64,000 bases of DNA, taken from assembly GCA_019775845.1 (NCBI GenBank), contig JADQAV010000015.1, positions 186,001-250,000 of the forward strand, read 5' to 3'. Made by a program: the position numbers and the translations under genes. The notes under the pieces are model-generated. The model saw only the letters and a list, made by a program, of their open reading frames with translations, was not told the origin of the DNA and made no database searches. Origin of the DNA: Myrmaecium sp. VS I D KN 1 (lineage: Eukaryota; Ascomycota; Dothideomycetes; Valsariales; Valsariaceae). Positions 10,990-22,497 of this stretch are shown one piece after another (within the stretch, counting starts at the first letter, position 1; each line of letters opens with the position of its first letter).

Positions 10990-12798
10990 CTACTTCACGA
11001 CCTTCTTCGGCGCGTTCAGGACCTCCAGCATGCTCTTCGGGTCACGGATGCCGGCGTAGTTGCCCTCCTGGACGCGCTTCAGCGTCAGCGCGGCGATGAG
11101 GGCCGCGCCCACGCCCGAGCCGTCCTCGGCGGGGAGGATGGAGATGGGGTCGCGGGCGGCCTGGGGCCAGTCGAGGATCTCGCGCAGCGCGACCGCGCCG
11201 CGGGACTTGAAGTGGGGGTACTTGTTGAAGACGGAGCCGTCGGCGCCGACGTGGCAGGAGTCGAAGCCCTTCTTCTTGCAGATGGCGGCGACGCCGCAGG
11301 CCGAGAGGCGGGCCGCGCGCGTGCCGATCAGCTCGGCGAGGCGGCGGCAGAGCTCCAGCTCCGGCCGGGTGGTGGTGATGGAGAGCTGGTTCTGGAAGAG
11401 ATCTTGGGTCTCGGACAGGTTCTCGAAGGGGTCCCTGTAGTGGGTATTGGTTAGCCGGTGTACGGAGGAAATTGGTCTTTTCAGTGGGAATTACTCTTCG
11501 ATTGCAGCGAGGAAAGACGCATCAAGCGAGTATGGCTTCCTGAGTTTGCTGACATCCTGTCCATCGAACATCTTCACATCCGGGTTCTCGTGGAGGTCCA
11601 GCAGCACGAGGCGGAAGAGCTCGCCCAGGTAAAGACCCGCGATCATCTTCTCGAAAGCTTGCTGGCCCGGGCGCGGGGACTCCTTGTCGATGATGATGTC
11701 GTAAGGGGTGCGGGGAAGGATGACATGTTCGTTGTCGAATGCGCCCCACTCGCAGTTGATAGCCATCGGCATGTCAGGGGGGAGGTTCATGTGCGCGAGC
11801 TTGGGGATGGAGCCGCAGTCCTCCATGTAAGCCGCATTGCAGCCGGTGCCAAAGATACATCCAATCTTGGTCTGGTCGTCAGTGTAGGCGGAAGCGATCA
11901 AGGTTCCGGTAGTGTCGTTAATCAGGGCAGTGAGTTTGATAGGGACGCCCTAATCATGAGTTAGTGTGTCTCATTCTGCGAACAAAGGATAGTTTTGCGC
12001 ATACCCTCTCGGCCAATGCGGCCTCGAAAGGCGGGACAACATCTTTGCCCTCAACTCCCTCGATATCGAAGCCCTTGGTCCACCTCTGCAAAACACCGTG
12101 ATCAATGTAGTCCTGGCTGGCAGGGTAGGAGAAAGTGAAACCCAAGGGAAGCTCTCCGATGTCCTCGCCCTCGTGGTGATATTGGATGAACTGCTCCAGG
12201 CAGTCCGCGATGTAGGCCCAAAGCTCCTCCGCGGTGCCCGTCTTGAGCTCCTCGGGCATGCGGTATTTCGACTGGATGATGTCGAACTCGCCCTTCTCTT
12301 CGGGCAAGTGGATCTCGCAAACGCGCAGGTTGGTTCCGCCCATATCAAGGGCAAGGAAGGTGCCCGTTTCATATCCGGTAGGGTAACCCATGCACCATGT
12401 TGGGTTCATAGGCTTGCATCGGTCAGCGCGAGTCGTCGACGGTGGAAATGGGGGGTTGGCCTTACAATGCTACCGCCCTCATAAGTTAGGCCTGCGTCGC
12501 TGTTAGCTTCCGGCGATTTCGGAGGTGGTGTGAGAGCATGGGAGGACGGCTGGCGAGATACCTTTGGTCAGCTCACTGACGAAGTGGTCGGTGATGGCTT
12601 TCAGCTTGTCGGCCGGGACGGTGAACATCTGCTCCAAGCGAGTGATCTGATCGACGAGGTTCTTTGGCACATCGGCCATAGACCCTAGGACAGGTCAGCG
12701 ATGGTCGCGATGCCGACTTGCAGCGGGCGCAACAGCTCGGCGGGGAGAGCGCACGTACCCTTCCTTGAGGGAGGCTTGCGGGGACCTAAACCGACCAT
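10990..12798 (-). CDS. hxkA: Hexokinase (hxkA type)
   Basis: Six exons on the minus strand, 12759-12798, 12562-12684, 12466-12491, 12005-12412, 11495-11949 and 10990-11434, encode 498 aa. The enzyme phosphorylates glucose and fructose with ATP at the entry to glycolysis and may also take part in sugar signalling. Visible sites: LDMGGTNLRV at about residue 85 (phosphate 1), the sugar-binding signature GFTFSYPASQ at 154-163, LINDTTGTL near 210 with the catalytic Asp, and IFGTGCNAAY (phosphate 2). The start MVGLGPRKPP followed by a spliced GSMADVPKN matches Aspergillus hexokinase rather than glucokinase. Exon 3 is a 26-nt micro-exon encoding part of LTYEGGSI. The sequence downstream of 10990 is the 3' UTR, converging with DPH5. 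Confidence 0.95.
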
Positions 12799-14279
12799 GG
12801 CGACGGAGCGGGTGGGTTGTCAATGGAAGAAGAGGATGTCGAATGCACGGAGAGGCAGGACGAGCGAAGGATAAATGAGTGCGGGCGGCGGGGAGGGGTC
12901 GATGTAGGTTTTGAAGGGTGAGGGGGAAGAATAATGGAGGCGTTCGGCGCCGTAAAATTGGTGAATCGTCGGCGATGGAACCGCGCAGCTTGATGTCAAT
13001 GGTGGGGAGGATCAGGCGGCGTGGTGGGCGTGGTGGGGTAGCAAAAGGAAGGGCCCGGCTCCTCACTTCACCACCACAACCGAGGCGTCAGGCCATCAAT
13101 TTTATATTATAGCACGTACAGGGATGGATGTATTTTGTATGTCCGACGTACCTACAGTTACTTATGTGGCATCTATCAACTGCTAATAGCATCGTGGCTA
13201 CACGCATCTGCCTACCGTACGTTGAAGGTGTACTCTATACGACTGATACTGCAGATGTAAAGTACATACAGTACCCTCTGATACCGTAAGATACGTCTCC
13301 TGCATCGGTCCCGGTTGATTCCTAACCCGTGCCGGTCTCGACCTGTTCACTCACCACCATGCCGTGACCGACTTTGCTCTCCTGGTCACGGGGGCGCATC
13401 TCCTATACATATGCAGTACCGGTCCATTTGCCGTCCATTCTTTCGTTCTAACCATCGTCTGCGAGACTCTCACCGATGAGAGAGAAGTACTACTCACCTC
13501 CCGCATGCCAGGTACGGCGTATCGTCGGCATTTGAATGGTTGCTCTCGGTGTTTGTTTCGTAGCTTTCTATATCAAGTTGGGTAGGCGTGCTCATTTTTC
13601 CTTCATTCTTTCCACTCCTTGTCTATTATGAGCGGCGACATCTGGACAATATCACAGCTGGCAAAGCCTAGTAGCTGGTGGCCGAGTGTTCCCCTAGGTA
13701 CCATATCAACCTCTGTGGGTGCCTGAGGCACCAGTATGCTCTTAACGCGATGTTGTAGGTTATCTTTCTTGTTCACCTCTATACCTATACCAGGTCAATA
13801 CAGCGGTTTCCTTTCCAGTCTGTGGTTGCTCTTTATTCACTGTCTCTTTTCATCTGAAGATCTACTACACCGCCGGCCAGGTAATCATTCTCGCTTCACT
13901 CTCGCATGTGATGAACGTTATCGGCAGGCAACAATGCTACTACTTCACCTCATGTTCAACGCTCCTATAGTGACAATACCACAGCCGTTTGCACCTGGTA
14001 ATGTCCTCTTTTCCTCGCCCGTTTGTCTTTTTCACGTGCTTTCGTTCGTACGTGTGTCGTCCCCTCTTTAAATACCGCTTACCAACGTCGTTCCCACTCT
14101 CCCTTCTTGATACCTCAGCTTGTCTTCTCGACATCTCCATCAGTCAATCTATCCTTCCAATCACTCGGAGCACGTATCTTGGAGGAAGTTCACGTATCCC
14201 TTACCAGAGCCACGACTACTTCTGAGTTCCGCACGGCCATCGGTGTCTCTGCGTCATATCGCTTACACGACCTTTCAAT
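12799..14279. promoter_or_regulatory. Divergent region between hexokinase and an F-box-like gene
   Basis: About 1.5 kb without a supported gene. A GTGGGG at 13033-13038 fits the CreA carbon-repressor consensus SYGGRG, and CCAAT lies at 14157-14161. Both sites are short enough to be chance. The right half is CT-rich. A tRNA-like A box near 13675 has no matching B box. Confidence 0.35.
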
Positions 14280-15572
14280 ATGGATCTGCTCCACGGACGC
14301 ATTAGCACCGGTCAAGATGCTTTGGCCCAGCTCACGAGACTCCCAGCAGCAGGACGTACCCTCGCCGCACAACTATCCTGCGAAGACCTCCGCGCCCTCC
14401 GTGGGGTATCGAGGCACTTCAAGGACTGGATTGATTCGGACCAGTTGTCAAAGTCCATACTCTTCCAAACTCTGTACGTCTCTCGCATCAACTCCGACCG
14501 TCAGGCAGCCTTTGCCGCGTTGGAGAACATCGGCACTTACTGTACACAGTTGGTGGTAAGGTTCGAACAGACTGAAGGCAACTCTCACCCACCTGCACGC
14601 ACGCAGACCAGCACCTACCGTGCACCCGCCTCGTCCGCCGCCGCCGGGCCCCAAGCCAACTTCCAGCCATGGAATCTGATCCTCCGGTACCTCCCCAACC
14701 TGATCGCCATCGCGATGAGCACAAGTAGAGGACCGCACTGGGGATCCCTCACCCAGCTCGAGATGGAGATGGTATCCTTCCGCATCGCGCTCGAGAACGC
14801 CTGGGTGCCTTCCCTCCGGATCCTCCGCGTCGAGCCCGTGCACGCCTTCGGCGTGAACGCCCTGCGCTGGGACAGTCCCAACGCGCTGGGCGCGTCATCC
14901 TGGGCGGCGCCCACACTCTGGGGTCGTATCACGACGCTGGAGGTCCAGGTAACGAACCCGTTCGAGACGCTGGCCGACAACCAGAGCCAGGTCTTCCAAA
15001 CCGCCTTGTACGAGTGGCTCGCGAGCTTCAAGGCCCGACTGCGGGTGCTCAAGTTCCACTGGGTTGGGCAGGCCGGTCCCAGCCCCCTGGTCTTCACCAC
15101 GCAGAACCGTCCCGAGCCGCCCGAGTGGGACTTCCTCGAGGAGATCTGGCTAGGTAACGTCGATATCCACGCCAGCGAGGGCGAGGAGCCGGTCATCCTC
15201 ATCAAGGATCGAATCCGCGAGGTGAGGAAGATCATGCTCCTCCGCGACCCCGGCGCGTACCAGGTCCCCCCGATGCCGCTGGTGAACTTTGACAGGGAGA
15301 GCGAGTGGGTGGATCGGACCGAGGAGATCAAGGCGCTGATCCGGTTGCGGGAGGAGTACGAGGGCCAGCGACGGCCGTGGTCGGGCAATCATGTAACGCT
15401 CCCCGGTCATCCACCCTTCCCTTTTTCTTCTTCCCACACTATCCCCATCGTTGTAGGAGCTTCTGACCGTCGTCGTCAAAATAGTGAGGGTATCGAGCAC
15501 GACGAGCATGCCGGGCACGCTGAGCACGCCGAGCCGCCGGATTTCATTTTCGACGAGCAGTTCGACGATTAG
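14280..15572 (+). CDS. F-box-like protein of unknown function
   Basis: A single open frame of 430 aa starts at the first ATG after a CT-rich leader. Residues about 18-65 (LTRLPAAGRTLAAQL, then ALRGVSRHFKDWIDS, then LFQTLYV) resemble the F-box of fungal proteins, where Val-Ser-Arg-x-Phe and a following hydrophobic strand recur. The rest has no familiar repeat but looks well ordered (TLWGRITTLEVQV, LRVLKFHWVGQ, LEEIWLGNVDI), reminiscent of degenerate leucine-rich strands, as is usual behind fungal F-boxes. The C-terminus is acidic with a short His/Glu/Ala repeat (HDEHAGHAEHAE). If the F-box is real, it would be a substrate receptor of an SCF ubiquitin ligase. The 3' end is uncertain: a possible 64-nt intron at 15393-15456 would change the frame and replace the acidic tail. 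Confidence 0.7.
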   Translation: MDLLHGRISTGQDALAQLTRLPAAGRTLAAQLSCEDLRALRGVSRHFKDWIDSDQLSKSILFQTLYVSRINSDRQAAFAALENIGTYCTQLVVRFEQTEGNSHPPARTQTSTYRAPASSAAAGPQANFQPWNLILRYLPNLIAIAMSTSRGPHWGSLTQLEMEMVSFRIALENAWVPSLRILRVEPVHAFGVNALRWDSPNALGASSWAAPTLWGRITTLEVQVTNPFETLADNQSQVFQTALYEWLASFKARLRVLKFHWVGQAGPSPLVFTTQNRPEPPEWDFLEEIWLGNVDIHASEGEEPVILIKDRIREVRKIMLLRDPGAYQVPPMPLVNFDRESEWVDRTEEIKALIRLREEYEGQRRPWSGNHVTLPGHPPFPFSSSHTIPIVVGASDRRRQNSEGIEHDEHAGHAEHAEPPDFIFDEQFDD

Positions 15573-17389
15573 TGAGTGGCATGTCACTGGCACAACCAAG
15601 GTCCGGACAAACCGACCAGGTTTGAAATTCTTTTTATTTCCTTTCTCCTTTTTCTCCTTCTTTTTTCTTCTACAACCCTGTTTACAGGAACATGCGAAAC
15701 TCGTCCTCTTGCGGCGTCTCTGTAAAGAAGACCATAAGTATAGCATGACCATGCAAGACACGGATCCCCTGGGCACGTCTCCTTCTCATGCTCAATTCTA
15801 GGCGAAGGGTAAGCCGGTTCTATATTCGTTCCGATTCGAAACGGGAAAGGGAAAGGCCCTCGAACAGCGTCTACTCACAGCTTTTATAGTGAACCTCCTT
15901 CACAGAAAAATGAAGGAAAATTCAATTGACAACATCTCTTCTCTTTCATCAATGATCTTGACCTTTTTTTCCGTATAGCATCTACCAAGCGAACAAGCAG
16001 CTGTGATAATGAAATACGGACCTCAAACGGACGATCACGCAAGTGAAGCAAAACAGTGCTAGTTCCCGTTGTTGGTCACTCAGTTCCATGTGAGTACCAA
16101 TAATATACTTCTATCGCCCGATCACATACCCATGCGCAAAGCAAGGGGGGACTTTCAGCCTCGCGCGCGAGCGAGACGCCATCATTCAGTGGTGGATGCA
16201 TACATACAGTGTACGACCTACCCGATGACCTTACCTTACCTACCGAGTCCACAGTTTGCCAATCCCAAGCCCCCAACTTTGGAAACCCCAAAAATAAATA
16301 CCTATCCCGAACACGCATCACGGTGGATGTGAGGCTGCAAGGTCGATCAATACGCATGCACGCATGTAAGCATGGATGATGAATGGTATGGTATGGTAGT
16401 TATGGTATGGTCGTACATCGCTCCCTCGGAACATTTTCTCTTCTCGGGCCCCGTCTTTTTCTGTTCTCGAAGAGGGATGTTATTCTCCCCACCCGTAGAC
16501 AAGCAACGAATCTCCATAGGTGACCACCGACATGCCGTAGCTCCTGCCTATACTGATAAGTGCTACGGTAGGTCTTCCGATATCACCAGCTTTTTCCCCG
16601 CCTTTCTCTTTCCCACCAACCGCCTTCCCCACCTGCATGACTGAATTCCATTTACACTTTCTTACTTCTGCGTGGGGGAGAGGAAGAGGATGGCAGATGG
16701 CAGGATGTGGTGGGGCTAAACTGCGAACCGAAAAGATGAACACGCATCGATGCACACGATGAACACCAGGTCCTGCGGTGCAACCACGCCGGTGACGTGG
16801 GTGTACATCGACGGTACTACGCAGAGCTGGCTCGAGGGAGAGAAAAAGGAGGCCTTGGCCGGTGCCAAACCGGTTTGGAAGCACTTAGCCGGGTTTTCCG
16901 AGCTTAGTCTGGAGTTTTTCTTGTGCTGTTTTTGTTGAACTTCCGATAGCTATTTGGGCTGGCCAAGCTGGAAGGAACGGGAGAGGCGGGGCTGTCGCTG
17001 AAGGTTGTCTTGCCCCATTATGAGTGGAAACGAATGAGCATTGTTTGGGGGTTGGAGCTGACGACGGACGAGGACACGACCACCCACCACAGCTCGGGTG
17101 TGATCTGTCTATCTACTGGACCGCAGACAGCCGAGCTTACCGATGGTCTTGCTCAGCTCCCATCCCCTCGCGCGCGGCAGAGGACAATGCTCCGGCGTGG
17201 TGGAGGAGGTGTTCGGCGAGGACGGAATGCCGTAGCCGTAGCCGTAGCGTTGAGCTTTATAACCCCGGAGAAGGGACAGCGGTCGTACAGTACGATTCGT
17301 GCTTTCGAACATCATCTGCTAGCACTTTGATCCTGAACGTCTCTCCCTTTCCAAGTGATTAATACCCCCGAATTCGAGGATCGTCAACA
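15573..17389. other. Gene-poor intergenic region
   Basis: About 1.8 kb without a supported gene. The left part is T-rich (3' UTR-like). Three copies of GCCGTA lie at 17229-17246, and a TTTATAA element lies about 130 bp before the hydrolase start. The open frames here are short and lack motifs. Confidence 0.35.
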
Positions 17390-19178
17390 ATGGCGGCACC
17401 GCATGGACAGTTCTTCATCCAGAAGAACATGAACAAGGTTGCTCCGCATCATGAATCGTTCGAGCAGCTGTGGGAGACGAAATGGAAGGCTCCGGTACGT
17501 CTCAAGTTGTCCCTGGATTTTCAGTCGTGCAGACGCCGTACTCACTATACCCTGTCCATCACCAGGCCAAGATGGGCGTGTACCCTTTTATGTTCGGCGC
17601 GGCCAAGGACTTCGAGCCGATCGTGGAAGAAATGGCGAAGGTAGGGACGAGACTGCCCCCTCCTCCAATACGTATTGGAATCGCTGCTCAACGAATACTG
17701 AACAGAGAGATATGAGGGAGCCATATGACTGGGACGAATACGCGGCCGCTTTCTTCCCGAAGGGAGTTGAGCTTGAGTATCAGGCTCAAGTCGCGGAGAA
17801 AGCAGGCAGGCTTGAGGAAGCTCGGGAGTTTTACCTGTGCGTTGGACTGTTCCCCATCCTCTCCTTCGCCGCCTGATGAAAAGCAGACGTGCATCGGCCG
17901 TCTACCGCATCGCCCGTTTCCCAGCCCCGCGGTCGCCGAAGCAGCAGGAGGCTTGGGAGAAGTCGAAAAGGGCCTGTCGAAAAGCTCTGAGGTACGTTTC
18001 TGTTTCTGCGGGCGTCGGCTGGTAAAGGTGTTAATACATGAGTGAACAGCCTGCAAGAGCATCCGGTCGAGGAAGTGCTCGTGCCCCATAAGCATGCCAT
18101 CGAAGGCGAAGGCAAAGAGATCCCCATCTTTTACCAGATCCCAGCCGAAGCATCGAAGGAACACCCGGTCCCATGTGTGCTCATCATGACCGGCCTGGAC
18201 GGGTACCGCACCGAGCTGGCCGTGTGGGCAGAGGGCTGGCGCCAGAAAGGCGTCGCGACCGTGATCGTGGAAATCCCCGGCACAGGCGATTCCCCAGCCC
18301 TGGCGAAGGATCCCAAAGGCGCCGACCGGGAATGGTCAAGCCTGCTGGACTGGTTCGATGAGCAGGCCGGGATCGACAGCAAGAAGGTGTGTGTCTGCGG
18401 CTTCTCGACGGGCGGTTACTATGCCATCCGGATCGCGCACACGCACGCGGAGCGCCTGGCGGGATCAATCTCCCTGGGTGGGGGATGCCATCATATGTTC
18501 GACCGGGCGTGGCTGGATGAGGTGAACCATCTGGAATATCCGTTTGAGTCAGTTTTTGCCCTATCTGTTTGACCCTGCCTTTGAAATGAGTGAGCTCGTG
18601 TACAATGCTGACAGAGTGCGTATAGCCTCGCGGACACCCTGGCTTACAAGTGGGGATACGGCAACGACGTCGAGGCGTTCAAGAAGGAAGCGTCGGATCG
18701 CTTTTCGCTGCTGAAGGATGGGACGTTGGACATGCCCAACTGTGCTCGATTGCTGCTGGTCAACGTAAGTGATATCCCTCTCCCCATTCGCCCTGTTCGC
18801 CTGTGATATCATCTCGCTGACGATCGCTTGTGCGTGAACGAAAAAAAGGGCACGGAAGATGAAGTGTTCCCCATTGACGATTACTATCTCGCCTTGCAGC
18901 ACGGAGCGCCCAAGGAAGCGAGGTAAGTTCCAGACCCCCCCACCGACGTCATCCGCAAGGAAGCCTTTGCTTGCTGCTCGTTGTTTTCGTTGTTGTCGTG
19001 GAACTGACATCACATGCTTTTTCCCTTTCTCGTTTCGGGCAGGTTCGTGGCCGGGGTCAAGCACATGGGCGAGCCCGAATCGTTCTTCATCATCCTGAAC
19101 TGGATCTACAAACTGTTTGGCATCGCCGGGGATCCCCGTCAGCAGATCTCCACCCTGCCGTTCCGCGCCAAATATTGA
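17390..19178 (+). CDS. Ayg1-type alpha/beta hydrolase
   Basis: Eight exons (17390-17494, 17566-17640, 17706-17836, 17884-17991, 18050-18547, 18626-18764, 18849-18922, 19043-19178) encode 421 aa. The closest family I recognise is Aspergillus fumigatus Ayg1, which shortens a heptaketide naphthopyrone by hydrolytic C-C cleavage in DHN-melanin synthesis. Shared features are YPF near residue 40 followed by FEPI, AVYRIARFP, the strand VPCVLIMTGLDGYR, EIPGTGDSP, the nucleophile elbow GFSTGGYYAIR with Ser at about 259, Asp in GTEDEVFP (about 356) and His in VKHMGEP (about 384). The catalytic triad is therefore complete. There is no N-terminal signal peptide. No polyketide synthase, reductase or dehydratase lies within the window, so the substrate is unknown. 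It may belong to a separate, non-pigment clade of these hydrolases. Confidence 0.92.
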
Positions 19179-20050
19179 TTTGATTGATTGATCGTGTCGA
19201 TCGATCCCCGCCGCCGCCGCCCACGCTCGCCGGGCCGGCTGTGTCAAAACCCGCCGCGGGTTCGTTCCCGAGGCGAGAGGCGTGACAGCGTTCGTCCGAG
19301 ACCCGATGACCCACGCGATAGGAGGGATTCGGTTGGTGGTATGTAGGTAGTAAATAATTTTTTCGCGATTGCAAATCAATGTCTTATTGCGTAACGATAT
19401 CTGTTTTCTTCCGATTGACAGCTTTGCCTCATCGTTAATTTTCTTGTGCCTTTTCCATCTAGGGGAAAAGCTGGAAGGGTGTTTCAAAACAAAACAGAAA
19501 AAGAATATATATATCTGAAATCTATTTAGAGATCTTTTTTCTCGCTCAATCGGCCCAGGTAAAGGATTTTGTACTACTTCACGCCCCAGCGAACATTCCG
19601 ACGTCCATATTGCCTTTTCTTTTTGCCCAAAAGTTCAAAACAAATGATTGTCAAGGTAAACCGGGCGCTGGTACGGAGTACACACTTGGTCTTTGAGGTT
19701 GGCGAATGTATAGGAGCGTGTCAAGGTGGGATATTCAGGAAAGAGAGCGGTAGACAAAACGATCTTCCACTGATTACAGGAAGCCTGAAGCGAAAGAAGA
19801 AAAAGCAAGAGGAAGAGGAGGAAGGGGAAAGGCCGAAGGACTCAGGAAGTGGATGAGGTGTGCGTATCCGTAAGTGGGTTGGTCCGCGGGAACCCCCACC
19901 TAGCCTGTCAGCGGAGGAGCTGGTCCCATTAGCTCGGTTAGGTGAAGGATGAGAAGAGGGGGAGGTGCAGGTACGATCTAATTGCGAATCGGAATTGGGA
20001 GAAGGTGGGGAAATGAGGTTGTGTTGGTTGGAGGTTGGGAGTGGTGGGTT

Positions 20051-20074
20051 GGATTTGGATTTGGATTTGGATTT
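20051..20074 (+). repeat. Four GGATTT tandem copies
   Basis: Perfect hexamer repeat, followed by a degenerate GATTTT copy, in the gene-free stretch before WEE1. Confidence 0.8.
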
Positions 20075-22138
20075 GATTTTCGGTTTATTGGTCGATTTGG
20101 GATCGTTTGATCGGTGGTATGATCGAAGGAATAGAACGAAGGAAGGTGAATCCTTTATAATGATTGTAATTCCTCTTATTATATGATGGGTTAGTATGTA
20201 GGCGTAAGAGGAGTTTAGACTTTTTATATTTAAATTGGTGAGAGATGGCATCAACAACAACATCGTGGGATCTATCCACGATCCGACAACTACAACCTCA
20301 TCCCGATCCAAGGTGCAAGCAGCTGAAGAACCTGAGGCTGACCGACCGAACTGCAGCATCATCCCGATTCCCCTGCTATCCATGCATGAATCCGATATTT
20401 CTCTGCGGCCTAGCCCCTCAATAGGTACTGCATACGCGAAACGTTGCAGATGCAGGGGAAGGGAGGGAACACAATCGAAAACGGGATGCCGTAGGTGCGG
20501 AAGAGCATCCATGACAGCAGCTGAGAGGGGCGCAGCGGGACCCTGCGGGGGAAAAGGGATTTCTTTTTCTCACTGTCCATGTCGAGATGCAGTGGTATTG
20601 GAGATGCTTCCTTCTCGCTGCGCGTGAATTTGTATACCTTAGGCAGGAGATGGCAGAGGGCTGACAGAAAGAAGGGTTTGTTTGTTTACATCGATGGAGG
20701 TCTTTCCCCTGGGTCTCTCATGCCAAGGATCAACAACACCACACCGTCATCTCTCTTCGCCCTGGTGCTGGGCTCTGCTCCCGCGCTCCCTCCCGTCGAT
20801 TGCGCTTGCACACGCTCCACTCGTCCAGCCGAACCGCACTAACCTGTGAACTACGTAGGGGTAGTGGTGGGCGGTGGGTAGGCTGCGACTTCAGCCCTCT
20901 GACACACGAGAGACGGACACGCTGCATGGATGGGATGGACAAACCAGCTCTGCCGGTCCGCCTGCACGTCTGCCTTCCTGCCTGCGCGCACCGTCCCGAA
21001 TGGGATCCGCAGCGTCAACGCAGCGCCAAACAACGCAGACGTCAACCCCAGCGCAGCGTGTGAGGGCGGCCAGCAATCACTTCCGACGGATGGCGGACAG
21101 CCTATCGAGCGCAACGGCTGGCCGGCTTGCTCAAACGTCCTTTCGGCGTGCGTTTGCGCGCGAGTAGTAAGAGAAAGCAAAAAGGCAAAGAGATGAGAAG
21201 GCGTAGGTAGATAATTTCACATCCCTAGCGCGAGCGTTTTTTTCCCTTTTTCTTTTTGACAGAGCCAGCGCCTGGGGAAGGGGCGGGCTTGCAGGAAAAC
21301 GGGAGGGCGGTTGACGGGGGATGGACAGCCAGGCATGCCCAGGGTACGCCACCACCTCCTCAAGCATGCCAAACTTGACTTGTTCAGGCACAGAACAGGA
21401 GCAGAGGTTGCCAGTGATTCTCGCCCGGGATGGAGGGAGGAACGCTTGTTGGGGGGAGCCTGAGGGGTCAAGGATGGAAAAGGGGAAAAGCTACCTACTA
21501 GTCTATCTTAACCCAACTCCAGTCCAGTCAATGAAATTTACGAGTGCCCGACCTAGGCCGATTCGGGACTGGAGCAGAGCCGCTAGGCTTGGGGCGGGCA
21601 ACGGGAAAAGTGGCACGGGGCACATCTCCCACGGTCCCCTCTCGCCTCGCCAAGGCCGGCGCAGGACGGCACCGACGGATCCTCGCACTCCTCGCTCCTC
21701 GTTCGCTGGAGTGGCTGGGTCGTGACTGCCTCGCCCAACGCGTCCCAGTCCCTCCCCGTCCACCAACCACCACCGCGCTCTTCCCACACAACTCTCTTGC
21801 CTCTCCTCCTCGACTTTCTCCCACTCTGTCCATCCAAAACTCTTCAACCTTATTGCCCTCCTCCTGCAGCCGGCCCATCCCTCTATCGTCCACGCTGCTT
21901 GACGCCATCAATCCCCGCGCTTGACACGCTAGCATCCGCCGATTCTGCGTCTGCATCCGTCACGACGCGCCCCATTGTTTACCTTAATCACGGTCGGCTT
22001 CACATTCCTTCGACCGACTCGTTCGCACAACGTCAGCACTCAACACCATCCCACCCCCCGCCTATAACGCGCGCCGCCACGTCGCCGGAGAGGCAGTCGA
22101 CTGCCTCCGTCTCCTCTCGCGCCGCCTGCGACACTTGG

Positions 22139-22174
22139 ATGGCTGCCGAGGGGTCGTCGCTGCTTGTTCGTTGA
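22139..22174 (+). other. Upstream ORF of 11 codons before the WEE1-type kinase
   Basis: ATG at 22139 reads MAAEGSSLLVR and stops at 22174, 323 nt before the kinase start. No other ATG lies between them, so ribosomes reinitiating after this uORF would reach the kinase start next. The context is favourable at +4 (G). Whether it is transcribed depends on the true mRNA start, which cannot be seen here. Confidence 0.4.
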
Positions 22175-22497
22175 GGGAGCGCAGTTCACAGGCTTGCGAG
22201 CGTCGACCGTCGCCCATCTGCTGCTGGTCGCATCCGCTGTCCGCATCTCCGCGCATTTCTACTCCACCCACGGCGCAACCGGCATCGCATCCTCAAGCCG
22301 TTATCGATCGAGCGCGGACTCGTCGGATACCCCGTCCCCTTACGATCAACTTCCCGATCATTGTAGCTTTCAGCAAGTAACATCTATTTGCACGCCGAAT
22401 AACGCAGACGCTGTTCTTGCGACTTTGACGACACACGACTTTCACCGAACCGTCGACATTTCTTATCTCACCGACGAAACATTCACACTCGGACCAC

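Larger units (their letters stand above)
19179..22497. promoter_or_regulatory. Long upstream region and probable 5' leader of the WEE1-type gene
   Basis: This 3.3 kb is the largest gene-free stretch of the window. Four copies of GGATTT lie at 20051-20074. The open frame at 19721-20512 (minus) is low-complexity and rejected. The last 800 bases are CT- and CG-rich with few ATGs, which suggests a long transcribed leader. From 22175 to the kinase start there is no ATG, and the last one before that opens an 11-codon uORF at 22139-22174. Confidence 0.4.

Noticed and set aside
13665-13760. tRNA-Leu/Ser-like A box (TGGCCGAGT)
   Set aside because: No B box (GGTTCGANTCC) at the proper distance and no acceptor stem pairing.
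19721-20512. Open frame of 263 codons on the minus strand in the gene-free stretch
   Set aside because: Built on simple repeats (Lys/Ser and Phe runs), no motif, no plausible splice partners.
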